64,000 nucleotides of DNA from the NCBI RefSeq assembly GCF_024181405.1, contig NZ_CP051302.1:1302001-1366000 (forward strand), in the 5' to 3' direction. The notes beneath the pieces are model-generated. The model did no database searches, was not told the DNA's origin, and worked only from the letters and a program-made list of their open reading frames with translations. The stretch comes from Treponema denticola (lineage in GTDB: Bacteria; Spirochaetota; Spirochaetia; Treponematales; Treponemataceae). Position 1 is the stretch's first letter. Each line of letters opens with the position of its first letter. This document shows, one piece after another, positions 54,784 to 64,000 of the stretch. Position numbers and translations under genes: made by a program.

Positions 54784-56556
54784 ATGCCGTATATTTTGGG
54801 AACAGCGGGACATGTAGACCATGGAAAGACTGCCTTGGTAAAAAGGCTTACAGGAATTGAAACCAGTCATCTGCCTGAAGAAAAAAAGCGGGGGATGACC
54901 ATAGAGCTCGGCTTTGCTTCGCTTGAAGATCCTGTTCACGGTACTGTCGGCATAGTAGATGTTCCCGGCCATGAACGCTTTATCCGCAACATGGTTGCAG
55001 GCACATGGGGCTTGGATGCGGCTCTTTTAATAGTGGCAGCCGATGACGGCTGGATGCAGATGTCCTCCGACCATTTGCGTGTACTCAAGGCCATGAAGAT
55101 AGACTCCATTCTTCTTGTAATCACAAAATCGGACCTTGCAGAAAAGGACATGCTTGAACTTCTCATCGAAGATGCCAATGCCCAATGCGAAAAAATAATC
55201 GGAAGGAAACTTCCTGCCGTCGCCGTCTCTTCCCTTACCGGAAGCGGAATCGAGGAACTCAAAGCTGAAATTACAAAACTTCTTTCTTCATCAAAAAAGC
55301 AAAACCCGCCTACTCCCTTTTTATATGTAGACAGGGTCTTTGTCCTAAAAGGCATAGGAACCACCGTTACCGGAACATTAAGAGGAAAAGGCCTGCATAC
55401 GGGCGACAGCTTGCAGATATATCCTTCAAATGAAGAATGTAGAATTAAATCGATACAAAACCATCATAAGGATGTGGAAAAAATAGAGCCCGGCACGCGG
55501 ACAGCCCTCAACTTAAAGCTGGGAGAAAAAACAAATCTTGAAAGGGGTATGCTCTTAGCTGAAAAAGATTCAAATTTTGTTTTAAGCGGAAAAGAACTTT
55601 TAGTACGCATCGATGAGGTGTTTACAAACAAGGAAGGGGGATTTAAGAACCATGCAGAAATTGAAATAGCCCTCGGGAGTGCCCATGCAATAGGCAGCAT
55701 TCACTTAAACCAATTTGACAGGAGCTTGGGCCGTCTTTCTTTAGAGGAACCCGTTGCCTCTGCTTGGAATCAAAGAGCCGTTTTAATCAGGCACGGCGGA
55801 AGCGAAATTCTAGCCTCGGCCAGAGTGCTCGCAAGTTTTCCAAGCTATAAAAGAATACAGTTTAAGGAAGCCTTTGAGGTTTACAGGGATAAGGAACTTC
55901 CTTCCATTCACAGCTACAAGTTTAATATTGAAGGCTTTGTCGAGGATACTAAAATCAAAACTCAAGAGCTCACATCGGATAAGAGTGAAGTCATTGAGTA
56001 CGGTTCTTGGCGTTTTTTAAAAAAGCGGCTTGAGTTTTGGGAAAATAAAATTTTAAAAACGGCTCAAGAAAGTCAGGCAGGCTTTACCCTTGAAGAAGTG
56101 GACTTACCTGTTCCGCAAAGAGTAAAAACTACCGTATTAAAAAAACTTTGTGATGAAAAAAAGCTGGAAAAAGAAGCTCATATTTATAAACTGAGCGGAA
56201 GAACTGGTGAAGATATTTCTAAAAATGCAAAGGCCCTTTTGGATGCAGCCTTTAAGGCGGGCTTTGAAGGTATTGAAATAGACAAGATAAAGCTCCCTCA
56301 AGCCAGAAAAGAAGCCAGAGATCTGATAAAATTAGGCAAGCTGATCTGCCTTGAAAACTTTTTACACTACCATACGGATTTTTACAAAAAGGCCGTAAAT
56401 TCATTATTTGCAAAATACAAAACAGGAGATAAGATTTCGATAGCCGATGCACGGGAAGTAACCGGCCTTTCCCGCAAATATGTTCTTCCGATTCTTAACC
56501 TTCTCGAAAAAGAAGGCAAGCTAAAAAGGCAAGACAACGACAGAATTGTACTGTAA
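54784..56556 (+). CDS. selB: Selenocysteine-specific elongation factor SelB
   Basis: 590 residues from ATG 54784, preceded by GGGGGAAAG (54774-54782). GTPase domain with GHVDHGKTALVKRLTG, DVPGHERFIRNM and ITKSDLAEKD. Domains II-III follow, then C-terminal winged helices (e.g. AREVTGLSRKYVLPILNLLEKEGKLKRQ), which bind the SECIS hairpin. Delivers Sec-tRNA at UGA codons. T. denticola is rich in selenoproteins such as glycine reductase. selA, selC and selD are not in the window. Confidence 0.96.
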   Translation: MPYILGTAGHVDHGKTALVKRLTGIETSHLPEEKKRGMTIELGFASLEDPVHGTVGIVDVPGHERFIRNMVAGTWGLDAALLIVAADDGWMQMSSDHLRVLKAMKIDSILLVITKSDLAEKDMLELLIEDANAQCEKIIGRKLPAVAVSSLTGSGIEELKAEITKLLSSSKKQNPPTPFLYVDRVFVLKGIGTTVTGTLRGKGLHTGDSLQIYPSNEECRIKSIQNHHKDVEKIEPGTRTALNLKLGEKTNLERGMLLAEKDSNFVLSGKELLVRIDEVFTNKEGGFKNHAEIEIALGSAHAIGSIHLNQFDRSLGRLSLEEPVASAWNQRAVLIRHGGSEILASARVLASFPSYKRIQFKEAFEVYRDKELPSIHSYKFNIEGFVEDTKIKTQELTSDKSEVIEYGSWRFLKKRLEFWENKILKTAQESQAGFTLEEVDLPVPQRVKTTVLKKLCDEKKLEKEAHIYKLSGRTGEDISKNAKALLDAAFKAGFEGIEIDKIKLPQARKEARDLIKLGKLICLENFLHYHTDFYKKAVNSLFAKYKTGDKISIADAREVTGLSRKYVLPILNLLEKEGKLKRQDNDRIVL

Positions 56557-56610
56557 ATAGTGGCGGTAAAGAGCTAAACTACTACTCATTGAAAAAATAC
56601 ATAAAAATTC

Positions 56611-58260
56611 TTATTCGGTTTCGGCAAGGGCACGCGAAATGCTAAAAGCAAAATCTCCTATTTTTTCCAAGTTGCGGACCATGTCGATGTACAAAAGCTC
56701 GGCCTTTACATTCGCACCTTTTTCCAAGCGGGTACGGGCAAGATGCTTTAAGTGTTGCCTCATCGCATCGATAGATTCTTCCATTTCGTGGGCCATTGCA
56801 AGCTGCTCCGCTGCAAGAGGTTTATTTAAGTGCTCGTGAACAAAATGAATAAACTGATTTACAATCCCCATATAGGGTAGCAGTTTATCCATATCGTCTT
56901 GGCTGATGGGCATCTTTAATTCTATACTTCGGTTGATAAAAAGACCCAGCTCAAAAATCTGATCGGTCATATTTTCTATATCGTCTACAATACCGAGCAT
57001 AAGGCGTACATTCTTTCTGTTTTTTTCGGATAAAGAAAGCTGAGAAGTTTTAATAAGGTATACGGAAAGCTCTTCCTGCATTTGATCGGTATAATCTTCT
57101 TTTTCGGTCAACTGCCTTATCACAAATTCTCTTGAAACATTTTCTTCCTTACTCAAAAGAGAACGCAAGAGGCTGAACATTTCCCGGACAATATTGGACA
57201 TCTTTAGAATTTCAACCTCGGCCCTAAGCACATAGGCCTCCGTATTTTCTTTCATGCCGGGTGCCTGAAAGGTAAGAACATAGCGGGCAGGCTCTTCATT
57301 TTCTCTTGGTTTAATAAGCCAGCACACAAATTTTGCAATCTGATTTACAAACGGAATGGCGACAAGAGTGTTGATTACATTGAACAAGGTATGGAACACT
57401 GCAATTTTAGTCATAAGACTGCTTGAAGGGCAAATCAAATCCACTAAGGATAAAAACGGCGTAAAAAAAGCCAATGTAAAAACGCTGCCTGCAACATTAA
57501 ACAAAACGTGTACGGCCGCCGCCCTCCTCGCATTGAGCTTTGTTCCTATTGAGGCCAATACCGCATCTACTGTAGAACCTACGTTACTTCCCAAAATTAC
57601 AGCCGCAGAAAATTCCCAGCCGACTACCCCGGTATGAGCCATCGTCAAAAGAACCGCAGTTGTCGCACTCGATGAATGGAGAAAAACGGTAAGTACCAAA
57701 CCGAGGATAACACCGATTATAATACTATGAATACCTGTCTGTCTAAAAAGAGAAAAAAGGGCAATATGTTCACCCGAAATATTCGGCACGGCTGAAGCCA
57801 AAAAATCCAAGCCGGTAAAAAGGAGGCCGAAGCCCATGATGGCCTCACCCAGATTGTCTTTTTTAAGCTTTTTAAAAAATGTTAAAAAATAGCCTATTCC
57901 GAAGGCGGGAATGGCTATGCTTGCTATAGAAAATTTAAAACCCAGGAGAGAAACTATCCATGCCGTAACGGTCGTACCTATGTTTGCACCGAAAATTACG
58001 CCTATAGCCTGCTGAAGACTCAACATTCCTGCATTGACAAATGAAACGGTCATAACGGTTGTAGCACCGGAAGATTGAACAATGCCGGTAACAACTATAC
58101 CCGTCAAAACAGCTAAAAATCTGTTTCCCGTCATAAAATTGAGTGTACGGTGTAGACTTTCGCCGGCACTTTTTTGAATACCGTCACTCATCATTTTCAT
58201 TCCGTATAAGATTAAACCTAAACTTCCAAGCATCTGGAATACAAGAGAAACTACAGACAT
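56611..58260 (-). CDS. Na+/phosphate cotransporter-family protein with PhoU-like tail
   Basis: 549 residues. Two Na/Pi-cotransporter repeats, each with the QSSGATTVMTVSFVNAG or HSSSATTAVLLTMAHTG loop, and about nine helices in the first 330 residues. The C-terminal 200 residues are helical and PhoU-like (EILKMSNIVREMF ... GIVDDIENMTDQIFELGLFI ... LLYIDMVRNLEKIGDFAFSISR). Typical NptA/YjbB-type phosphate handling at the inner membrane. No Pho regulatory site was searched. Confidence 0.92.
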   Translation of the reverse strand: MSVVSLVFQMLGSLGLILYGMKMMSDGIQKSAGESLHRTLNFMTGNRFLAVLTGIVVTGIVQSSGATTVMTVSFVNAGMLSLQQAIGVIFGANIGTTVTAWIVSLLGFKFSIASIAIPAFGIGYFLTFFKKLKKDNLGEAIMGFGLLFTGLDFLASAVPNISGEHIALFSLFRQTGIHSIIIGVILGLVLTVFLHSSSATTAVLLTMAHTGVVGWEFSAAVILGSNVGSTVDAVLASIGTKLNARRAAAVHVLFNVAGSVFTLAFFTPFLSLVDLICPSSSLMTKIAVFHTLFNVINTLVAIPFVNQIAKFVCWLIKPRENEEPARYVLTFQAPGMKENTEAYVLRAEVEILKMSNIVREMFSLLRSLLSKEENVSREFVIRQLTEKEDYTDQMQEELSVYLIKTSQLSLSEKNRKNVRLMLGIVDDIENMTDQIFELGLFINRSIELKMPISQDDMDKLLPYMGIVNQFIHFVHEHLNKPLAAEQLAMAHEMEESIDAMRQHLKHLARTRLEKGANVKAELLYIDMVRNLEKIGDFAFSISRALAETE

Positions 58261-58295
58261 GTGACTAGTATATCAAAAAACGGAAGAATTTTCAA

Positions 58296-58316
58296 TCCAC
58301 GCTTGGCAAATAGGGG
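58296..58316 (+). repeat. Direct repeat, left copy, flanking the antiporter gene
   Basis: 21 bases, TCCACGCTTGGC followed by AAATAGGGG, with one difference from 59740-59760. Located between the Na/Pi gene start and the antiporter stop. The similarity continues imperfectly on both sides. Confidence 0.6.
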
Positions 58317-58374
58317 AATTTAAAAATAAGAAATCAAAACTGCAATTAGATCAAGGCGGATTGAAGTCAAGATG

Positions 58375-59631
58375 CTACACCTGTTCTTTCATTGGAGGTT
58401 CAAAAGTCCTATCCGAAAATGCTTTTCCCAACAAAATAGGCACAATCATGGAGGAAACGATAATCAGCAAAATGACCGGTGCAAAGTATTCGGTTTTAAC
58501 CATCCCTACCGCAAGTCCCTTTTGAGCTACGATGAGGGCTACTTCACCACGCACCATCATTCCCAGCCCTATCTGGAGCGATTCCTTCCGCTTAAAGCCC
58601 AACGTCAATGCTGAACCGCCGCAGCCGATTATTTTGCTGATACAACCGACAAGCACAAAGGCTATCGAAAACCATAGTAAGCTCATATTCAGTCCACTAA
58701 AGTCCGTTTTAAGTCCGATAGAGGTAAAAAAGATAGGACTAAAAAACATATACGAATTAATGTCTATTTTCTTTTCCATATAGGAAGCATCATGCAAGTT
58801 GCATAATACAACCCCTGCAACATAGGCACCGGTAATATCGGCAATACCGAAAAATCGTTCGGTACAATAGGCAAAAATCAATGCAACCCCTAGCCCGTAA
58901 ATCGAAATACGGTGAGTATGAGGATGCCTCTTATCATACCACTTGAAGATTCGGTAAATCACATAGCCTACTACCAACGAAGCGGCAAAGAACGCTGCCG
59001 TTTTTATAATAAGTGCGAGGTAGTCGCCCTTACCGGAACTTGCACCGAGTACAACCGTTAATGCAATAATGCCTAAGACATCATCGATGATTGCAGCACT
59101 GATAATTGTTTGCCCGACTTCCGAATTTATCTTTCCCAGCTCTTTCAATGCAGCAACGGTAATGCTCACCGAAGTCGCCGTTAAAATAGTCCCGATAAAT
59201 AGGGCTTGATAAAATACGGGCGTTCCAAAACCGTCGAACCCCCAAAAGCCTAAGGCCATAGCCGTACCTAAAACCAATGGAACGATAACGCCGCAAGCAG
59301 CGATCACTGTGGATTTGATACCGGATGCAACAAGTGATTTTAAATTAGTACCCAATCCGGCAGAGAACATAATCAGGATAACGCCGATTTCCGACATATA
59401 TCCGATAAACTGATTGGTTTCGGCATAGATAATGTTCGGTTCGACTCCGCCGAAATTACGAAAAAAAGGCAGGTAGCGTAATAAAAGCCCTGCAACAATT
59501 TCACCCGCAACTTGCGGAATATTCAGTTTTTTTGCAAGAAGGCCGAGGTACTTTGCAACAATAACGATAATTCCAACGGAAAGGACAATTTGCAAAGCAA
59601 TTTCGCCAATAGGTATTTCACCAGCAGACAT
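58375..59631 (-). CDS. Cation:proton antiporter, CPA2/Kef-type
   Basis: 418 residues, about 12 helices, no cytoplasmic NAD-binding tail. Typical CPA2 motifs: GEIVAGLLLRYLPFF, SEIGVILIMFSAGLGTN, FIGTILTATSVSITVAALKELGK, SAAIIDDVLGIIAL with the paired Asp, and GLGMMVRGEVALIVAQKGLAVG. The lack of a KTN domain suggests Na+(or K+)/H+ exchange without glutathione-type gating. It lies between two copies of a 21-base direct repeat. Confidence 0.92.
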   Translation of the reverse strand: MSAGEIPIGEIALQIVLSVGIIVIVAKYLGLLAKKLNIPQVAGEIVAGLLLRYLPFFRNFGGVEPNIIYAETNQFIGYMSEIGVILIMFSAGLGTNLKSLVASGIKSTVIAACGVIVPLVLGTAMALGFWGFDGFGTPVFYQALFIGTILTATSVSITVAALKELGKINSEVGQTIISAAIIDDVLGIIALTVVLGASSGKGDYLALIIKTAAFFAASLVVGYVIYRIFKWYDKRHPHTHRISIYGLGVALIFAYCTERFFGIADITGAYVAGVVLCNLHDASYMEKKIDINSYMFFSPIFFTSIGLKTDFSGLNMSLLWFSIAFVLVGCISKIIGCGGSALTLGFKRKESLQIGLGMMVRGEVALIVAQKGLAVGMVKTEYFAPVILLIIVSSMIVPILLGKAFSDRTFEPPMKEQV

Positions 59632-59739
59632 AAACAGCTCCTATTTTTAGTCCATTATATCACAGTATCATTTATTCGTATAGTGCCGGATTTGCCTCAC
59701 CTTAAATCTAATATAAAATAGACACTGTGAGATTTTACG

Positions 59740-59760
59740 TCCACGCTTGACAAATAGGGG
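59740..59760 (+). repeat. Direct repeat, right copy, upstream of htrA
   Basis: One mismatch to 58296-58316 over 21 bases. It contains CTTGAC upstream of htrA, and TATAAT lies about 20 bases further on, so it may overlap the htrA promoter. Confidence 0.6.
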
Positions 59761-59802
59761 GTATTTTTAATAGACTATAATTATAGGAGAATTTTAGGCA
59801 TT

Positions 59803-61080
59803 ATGAAACTTTACAGTAGAAGACAAACATTAGTATTTTCGCTCATTGCAGCGGTTATTTTTGCAAGTGTCGGTTTTTTTGCCGGTATAAAATTTAGTAC
59901 AGGAAACATCGGCTTAAATGAAATTCAAAGTGAAGCCTCAAACGGCTCTGCCGATTTTGAAAAAAATGCAGAAAACGGATTTGTTCAGACGGAAAATTCG
60001 CAAAATTTAAATATACAGCAGCATGGAAATACGGCTGCTTTAAACACTGCAAATGAAACAGGATACATGGGCTATACTCCTGCCGAATCGCAGAATATTC
60101 ATGTATACGAATCGACCAATGAAGCTGTCGTAAACATAACCACCGAAACTATGGGAGCAAACTGGTTTTTTGAGCCTGTTCCGGTTGAAGGCAGTTCAGG
60201 TTCAGGCTCCATAATCGACGAAAGCGGATTGGTACTGACCAATGCACATGTAATTTCAGAAGCTTCAAAGATTTATATTTCTCTTTCTGACGGAAGTCAG
60301 TACGAGGCAAAAGTAGTAGGAACGGATGCCGAAAACGATTTGGCTGTTTTAAAATTCGATCCGCCTAAAAATATTAAACTTACGGTAATAAAATTAGGAG
60401 ACTCAACCAATTTAAAAGTCGGCCAAAGAGTTTTAGCTATCGGAAACCCTTTCGGATTGGAAAGAACTCTTACAGACGGAATAGTCTCGGCACTGAAACG
60501 CCCGATTCAAAACGATAAAAACATTATCATCAAAAACATGATTCAAACCGATACGGCAATTAACCCCGGAAACTCAGGCGGCCCTCTTTTAGACACTCAA
60601 GGAAGAATGATAGGAATAAACACTATGATTTATTCCACATCAGGAAGCTCGGCCGGAGTTGGCTTTGCAGTTCCAGTAAATACGGCTAAAAGAGTTGTTG
60701 CAGATATCTTAAAATACGGAAAGGTTATCCGCGGTTCTATCGATGCCGACTTGGTTCAAGTTTCCGCAAGACTTGCATCTTATGCAAAACTCCCCGTTTC
60801 TTACGGACTCCTTGTTTCCGAAGTAAAAAAAGGAAGCAATGCGGCAAAGGCAGATCTTCGCGGAGGAAATGAAGCTGTGCGTTCAGGAGTGGGCAGATAC
60901 AGTTCCGTCTTTTACATAGGCGGCGACATAATCGTTGAAATAGCCGGACAAAAGATAAATAACATAACCGATTATTACTCGGTACTGGAGGATAAAAAAC
61001 CCGGTGAAACGGTAAAGGTTAAAATTGTCAGAGGGAAAAAACTTGTCGATTTAAGCTTAACCTTATCGGAACGAAACTAA
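59803..61080 (+). CDS. HtrA/DegP-family serine protease with one PDZ domain
   Basis: 425 residues. An N-terminal hydrophobic anchor (about 10-28) is followed by a low-complexity Asn/Ser/Glu linker to about 95. The trypsin-like domain has the triad His149 (LTNAHVI), Asp179 (ENDLAVLK) and Ser258 (NPGNSGGPLL). One PDZ-like domain is at about 305-420 (YGLLVSEVKKGSNAAKADLRGG, GDIIVEIAGQKINNITDYYSVL). Periplasmic quality control or regulated proteolysis. GGAG at about 59788 lies a little far from ATG 59803. The P-loop gene follows after six bases. Confidence 0.95.
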   Translation: MKLYSRRQTLVFSLIAAVIFASVGFFAGIKFSTGNIGLNEIQSEASNGSADFEKNAENGFVQTENSQNLNIQQHGNTAALNTANETGYMGYTPAESQNIHVYESTNEAVVNITTETMGANWFFEPVPVEGSSGSGSIIDESGLVLTNAHVISEASKIYISLSDGSQYEAKVVGTDAENDLAVLKFDPPKNIKLTVIKLGDSTNLKVGQRVLAIGNPFGLERTLTDGIVSALKRPIQNDKNIIIKNMIQTDTAINPGNSGGPLLDTQGRMIGINTMIYSTSGSSAGVGFAVPVNTAKRVVADILKYGKVIRGSIDADLVQVSARLASYAKLPVSYGLLVSEVKKGSNAAKADLRGGNEAVRSGVGRYSSVFYIGGDIIVEIAGQKINNITDYYSVLEDKKPGETVKVKIVRGKKLVDLSLTLSERN

Positions 61081-61086
61081 GAGCCG

Positions 61087-61983
61087 ATGATCGATTTTAA
61101 AAAAATTTTAAAAAAGATTTCATGGAAGATTAAAGGAGTCTCGGTTTATGCTCTTGTCGGTGAAAGCGGAACGGGAAAGAGCTTTAGGGCTCAACTGCTT
61201 GCCGAAAAATACGGCATTAAGCTCATCATCGATGACGGGCTTTTAATCTATAACGATAAGATAATTGCAGGCCAATCTGCAAAAAGAGAAAAAACTTTTT
61301 TGGCGGCTGTAAAGGTTGCCTTATTTGATGATAAAAAACATAGAGACGGGGTGGCAAAGGCTTTACAATCCCATAGCTTTAAAAAGATTTTAATATTGGG
61401 AACTTCCGAAAAAATGGTAAACAAGATTGCCGCCCGCCTTCAAATTCCTCAGCCTCAAAAAATAATTAAAATTGAAGACATTGCAAGCAGAGAAGAAATC
61501 GAAACCGCAATGAGATCAAGGCGGGTTGAAGGCAAACATGTTATACCTGTTCCTTCAATAGAAGTACAACGCACCTACCCTCAAATCTTTTATGACAAGA
61601 TACGCCTATTTTTTAAAAACAAAAAGACTCCCTTTGTAGGAACCGAACAATCAAAGCTTTTTGAAAAATCCGTAGTCCGCCCGGAATTCTCAAAAGTAGG
61701 TACGGTCGAAATATCCGAATCCGCTTTAACTCAAATGGTATTTAATTGTATTGAAGAGTACGATAAAGAAGTAGTTCTTAAAAAGCTCAACATTAAAAAA
61801 GAAGAAGGCGGATATAGACTTGATCTGACTGTTGATATTCCTTTTGGAACCCAACTGACCGGAAAGATCAATCAGCTCCAAAAATATATAATCGAACAGA
61901 TAGAGCGGTACACAGGTATATTGATTATTCAGATAAATGTTATAATCGATAAAATAATCAACAGGGAAGATTCTACCCCTTAA
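61087..61983 (+). CDS. P-loop NTPase fused to an Asp23-like C-terminal domain
   Basis: 298 residues. P-loop GESGTGKS at 25-32, KLIIDDGLLIYND at 46-58 and KILILGTSEKMVNKIAARL form an ATPase-like N-terminal half. Residues about 205-298 (TVEISESALTQMVFNCIEEYDKE, YRLDLTVDIPFGTQL, IEQIERYTGILIIQINVIIDKI) have the layout of Asp23/Gls24 alkaline-shock domains. This is a combination I have not seen. Co-transcribed with htrA, since it starts six bases after the stop. It overlaps rlmE by 11 bases, tail to tail. Function unknown. Confidence 0.72.
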   Translation: MIDFKKILKKISWKIKGVSVYALVGESGTGKSFRAQLLAEKYGIKLIIDDGLLIYNDKIIAGQSAKREKTFLAAVKVALFDDKKHRDGVAKALQSHSFKKILILGTSEKMVNKIAARLQIPQPQKIIKIEDIASREEIETAMRSRRVEGKHVIPVPSIEVQRTYPQIFYDKIRLFFKNKKTPFVGTEQSKLFEKSVVRPEFSKVGTVEISESALTQMVFNCIEEYDKEVVLKKLNIKKEEGGYRLDLTVDIPFGTQLTGKINQLQKYIIEQIERYTGILIIQINVIIDKIINREDSTP

Positions 61984-62572
61984 AATCCAAACCTATTAGA
62001 TAGGTTTCAAAACTTGAACTTCGGCACGCTTCCGGCTTAAAGGCCCTTGCCGTCTTAAAACATTTTCGTAAATTGTTTAAGTGGATCTGCTGATCTCCGC
62101 CTTGGAATATCTTTACGACAAATGAACCGCCTTGTTTAAGCTGCTCTTGTGCATAATAAAGAGCAAGCTCTACCAAACCTGAAGAACGAGCAGTATCAAC
62201 GGTTTTGTTTCCTGTTGTTGCAGGAGCCGCATCGCAGATAACCGCATCATAAGGTCCCAATTCTTTTACCGATTTTATAATTCCCTTATCGAACATATCG
62301 CCTTGAAAAAAATTAAGCCTCTCATCATAGACTGAAGAATCCAAGGACTTTAAATCGACGGCAGTTACCCTTCCCTCTTTATTTAAAAAGCGCAAAACAT
62401 AGACGGTCCAGCTTCCGGGAGCCGCTCCCAAATCCAGAACCTTATCATTAGGAGAAAAAAGATTAAATTTTTTATTCATCTCTTCAAGTTTATATACGGA
62501 ACGCGCAGGATAATTTTCGGCAAAAGCTTTTTTTGACCAATAATCGGGCTCACTGTATTTATTTTTTGCCAT
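61973..62572 (-). CDS. rlmE: 23S rRNA 2'-O-methyltransferase RlmE (FtsJ)
   Basis: 199 residues from ATG 62570-62572; the longer frame reaches into the regulator gene. FtsJ motifs: SVYKLEEMNKKFNLF, VLDLGAAPGSWTVYVLRFLN, DAVICDAAPATTGNKTVDTARS and GGSFVVKIFQGGD with the K-D-K-E catalytic set in expected positions. Makes Um2552. An AAAGGA-like site lies upstream. The start overlaps the regulator's end by 14 bases, so these are translationally coupled. Confidence 0.94.
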   Translation of the reverse strand: MAKNKYSEPDYWSKKAFAENYPARSVYKLEEMNKKFNLFSPNDKVLDLGAAPGSWTVYVLRFLNKEGRVTAVDLKSLDSSVYDERLNFFQGDMFDKGIIKSVKELGPYDAVICDAAPATTGNKTVDTARSSGLVELALYYAQEQLKQGGSFVVKIFQGGDQQIHLNNLRKCFKTARAFKPEACRSSSFETYLIGLDFKG

Positions 62573-63980
62573 TTGATTTTTCCTTTTTGGATTGAATTTC
62601 TTTTTCTTCCAATATTCGCGAAGTATCATCTTTAATCTCCGCCTCATACTCATCAAGTTTTCGATGGAGGGTTCTTCTGCCTATTCCCAAAATATCGGCT
62701 GTCTTTGATTTATTGTTATTTTGGTTTGCAAGAGTCTGCAAAATAATTTGCTTTTCGGCTTCAGCCATATTTACTCCCATCGGTATACGGATTGAAGAAG
62801 CCTCAGCCTTTTCGCGCAATGTTTCCGGTAAGTCATCAAAATGAATTACATTATCGGAGCTCATTACAACGGCACTTTGAATACAGTTTTGAAGCTGCCT
62901 TATATTTCCCGGCCATTCATAATTATAAATTGCAGCTCTTGCACGAGGCTCCATAGAATCTATTTTTTTGCCGTTCTCCTCGGCAAAGTCTTTGATAAAG
63001 GCAGCGGCCAAAAGAGGAATATCCTCCTTGCGTTCACGCAAGGGAGGCACATGAATATGCACTACATTCAATCTAAAATAAAGGTCTTCCCTAAAATTTC
63101 CTTTTTTTATTTCTTCTACCAAATCCCTGTTTGTGGCGGCGATTATCCTTGTATCTACGCTGAGAGTTTCAGAACCTCCTACCCTCTCAAACTTTTTTTC
63201 TTGAAGAACACGCAAAAGTTTTACCTGTATCATTTGGTTGACTTCACCTATTTCGTCCAAAAAAAGAGAACCGCCGTTTGCAATTTCAAAGCGGCCTCGG
63301 CTGCGTTGTACGGCCCCTGTAAAGGCTCCTTTTTCATGGCCGAAAAGCTCGGACTCCAAAAGGCTTTCGGCAAAGGAAGCACAGTGGACTTGAACAAAGG
63401 GCTTATCCTTACGGCTTGAAAGATTATGAATGGCCTGAGCTATCAATTCTTTTCCGACTCCCGTTTCTCCGGTAATTAAGACGCTGGCCTTTGTAGGAGC
63501 AACTTTTTTTATATTCTCAAAAACCTTTTCCATGAGAGGGCTCTTGCCTATAATATTTTCAAAACTTTGTTTGGTTTCAATGTCATGTAAAAGTGCCCTA
63601 TTTTGCAGAACAAGGGCCCTGTTTTGTAAGGCTCTTTTTACTAAAAGAAAAAGGCGTTCCAAATCCAAGGGCTTGGTTAAAAAATCATAGGCCCCCATCC
63701 TCATGGCTTCAACAGCCGTTTCTACCGTACCGTGTCCGGTTAGAACAATTACGGGAACTCCCGGAGTTTTTGAAATAACTTCACGTAAGACCTCTTCGCC
63801 GCTTATTTCAGGCATTTTTAGATCGGTAATTACAAGATCAACTTCGTCGTTTAAGGCAATATCCAAACCTGTTTTTCCGTTATCGGCAGTAATTACTTCA
63901 TAGCCTTCATCTTCCAAGGCCATTGCAAGGCCTTCACGAATATTTTTTTCGTCATCAATAACTAAAATACTGAATTTCAT
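62559..63980 (-). CDS. NtrC-family sigma-54-dependent response regulator (AtoC-like)
   Basis: 473 residues. Receiver domain with Asp53 (ITDLKMP), then the AAA+ domain: GETGVGKE at 171-178, GAFTGA at 218-223 (sigma-54 contact), the [11 protein letters not shown]alker B and [13 protein letters not shown]. The C-terminal Fis-type HTH is [23 protein letters not shown]. It activates transcription from -24/-12 promoters when phosphorylated. Treponemes have one such AtoC-like regulator. No cognate kinase is inside the window; it could lie just upstream. Confidence 0.95.
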   Translation of the reverse strand: MKFSILVIDDEKNIREGLAMALEDEGYEVITADNGKTGLDIALNDEVDLVITDLKMPEISGEEVLREVISKTPGVPVIVLTGHGTVETAVEAMRMGAYDFLTKPLDLERLFLLVKRALQNRALVLQNRALLHDIETKQSFENIIGKSPLMEKVFENIKKVAPTKASVLITGETGVGKELIAQAIHNLSSRKDKPFVQVHCASFAESLLESELFGHEKGAFTGAVQRSRGRFEIANGGSLFLDEIGEVNQMIQVKLLRVLQEKKFERVGGSETLSVDTRIIAATNRDLVEEIKKGNFREDLYFRLNVVHIHVPPLRERKEDIPLLAAAFIKDFAEENGKKIDSMEPRARAAIYNYEWPGNIRQLQNCIQSAVVMSSDNVIHFDDLPETLREKAEASSIRIPMGVNMAEAEKQIILQTLANQNNNKSKTADILGIGRRTLHRKLDEYEAEIKDDTSRILEEKEIQSKKEKSNGKK

Positions 63981-64000
63981 TTTATATCCTTTACCGAATC

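Overview
The window reads as a chromosomal segment of an oral-type Treponema close to Treponema denticola. Support: a PnrA/TmpC-type purine nucleoside ABC system, a spirochaete-type spiro-SPASM protein, a short archaeal/eukaryal-type PheT, an AtoC-like sigma-54 regulator, SelB, an AT-rich base composition, and hairpin repeats of a style known from T. denticola. The species is inferred from gene content, not from an alignment.

Layout. 1-10.6 kb: a secA-purN-purH run on the minus strand, then a plus-strand GntR/YtrA-type regulator with an ABC ATPase and permease. Each ABC gene is preceded by a structured repeat. Next comes a minus-strand block: a tiny bS22/mS38-like protein, dxs, cdaA, cdaR, acpS (isoprenoids, c-di-AMP, acyl carrier protein). 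10.7-23 kb: rex-rlmK, then a tightly packed minus-strand run ending in ruvB. It holds a spiro-SPASM protein, a glycosyltransferase, an 881-residue SpsF/SpsG/methyltransferase fusion, glpK and a YqhD-type alcohol dehydrogenase, which suggests surface or flagellar glycan modification coupled with glycerol metabolism. 23-30 kb: slyD, a HepS-like membrane protein, tRNA-Gly, pheT, a TIM-barrel protein, two envelope proteins and cdd.

30-42 kb is an accessory region. Two paralogous beta-helix lipoproteins face each other. Hairpin repeats follow, then an MNT nucleotidyltransferase with a truncated HEPN partner, a membrane-anchored LuxR-like regulator, a TPR lipoprotein and a long envelope gene apparently split by a one-base frameshift. 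42-50 kb: rpsD, tRNA-Arg, tRNA-His and the pnr operon. 50-55 kb: RNase Z, an ATC hydrolase, and a small antitoxin/toxin island (orphan Phd, complete HicAB, orphan ribbon-helix-helix protein). The island also holds an ORF broken by a run of nine C and an outer-membrane-like protein. 55-64 kb: selB, a Na/Pi transporter, a Kef-type antiporter between direct repeats, htrA, a P-loop/Asp23-like fusion, rlmE and an NtrC-family regulator.

Recurrent themes: -35/-10 promoters with 17-bp spacers, several genes whose -10 box lies 6-9 bases before the start codon with no Shine-Dalgarno (leaderless candidates), and hairpin repeats that keep their linkers but change their stems.
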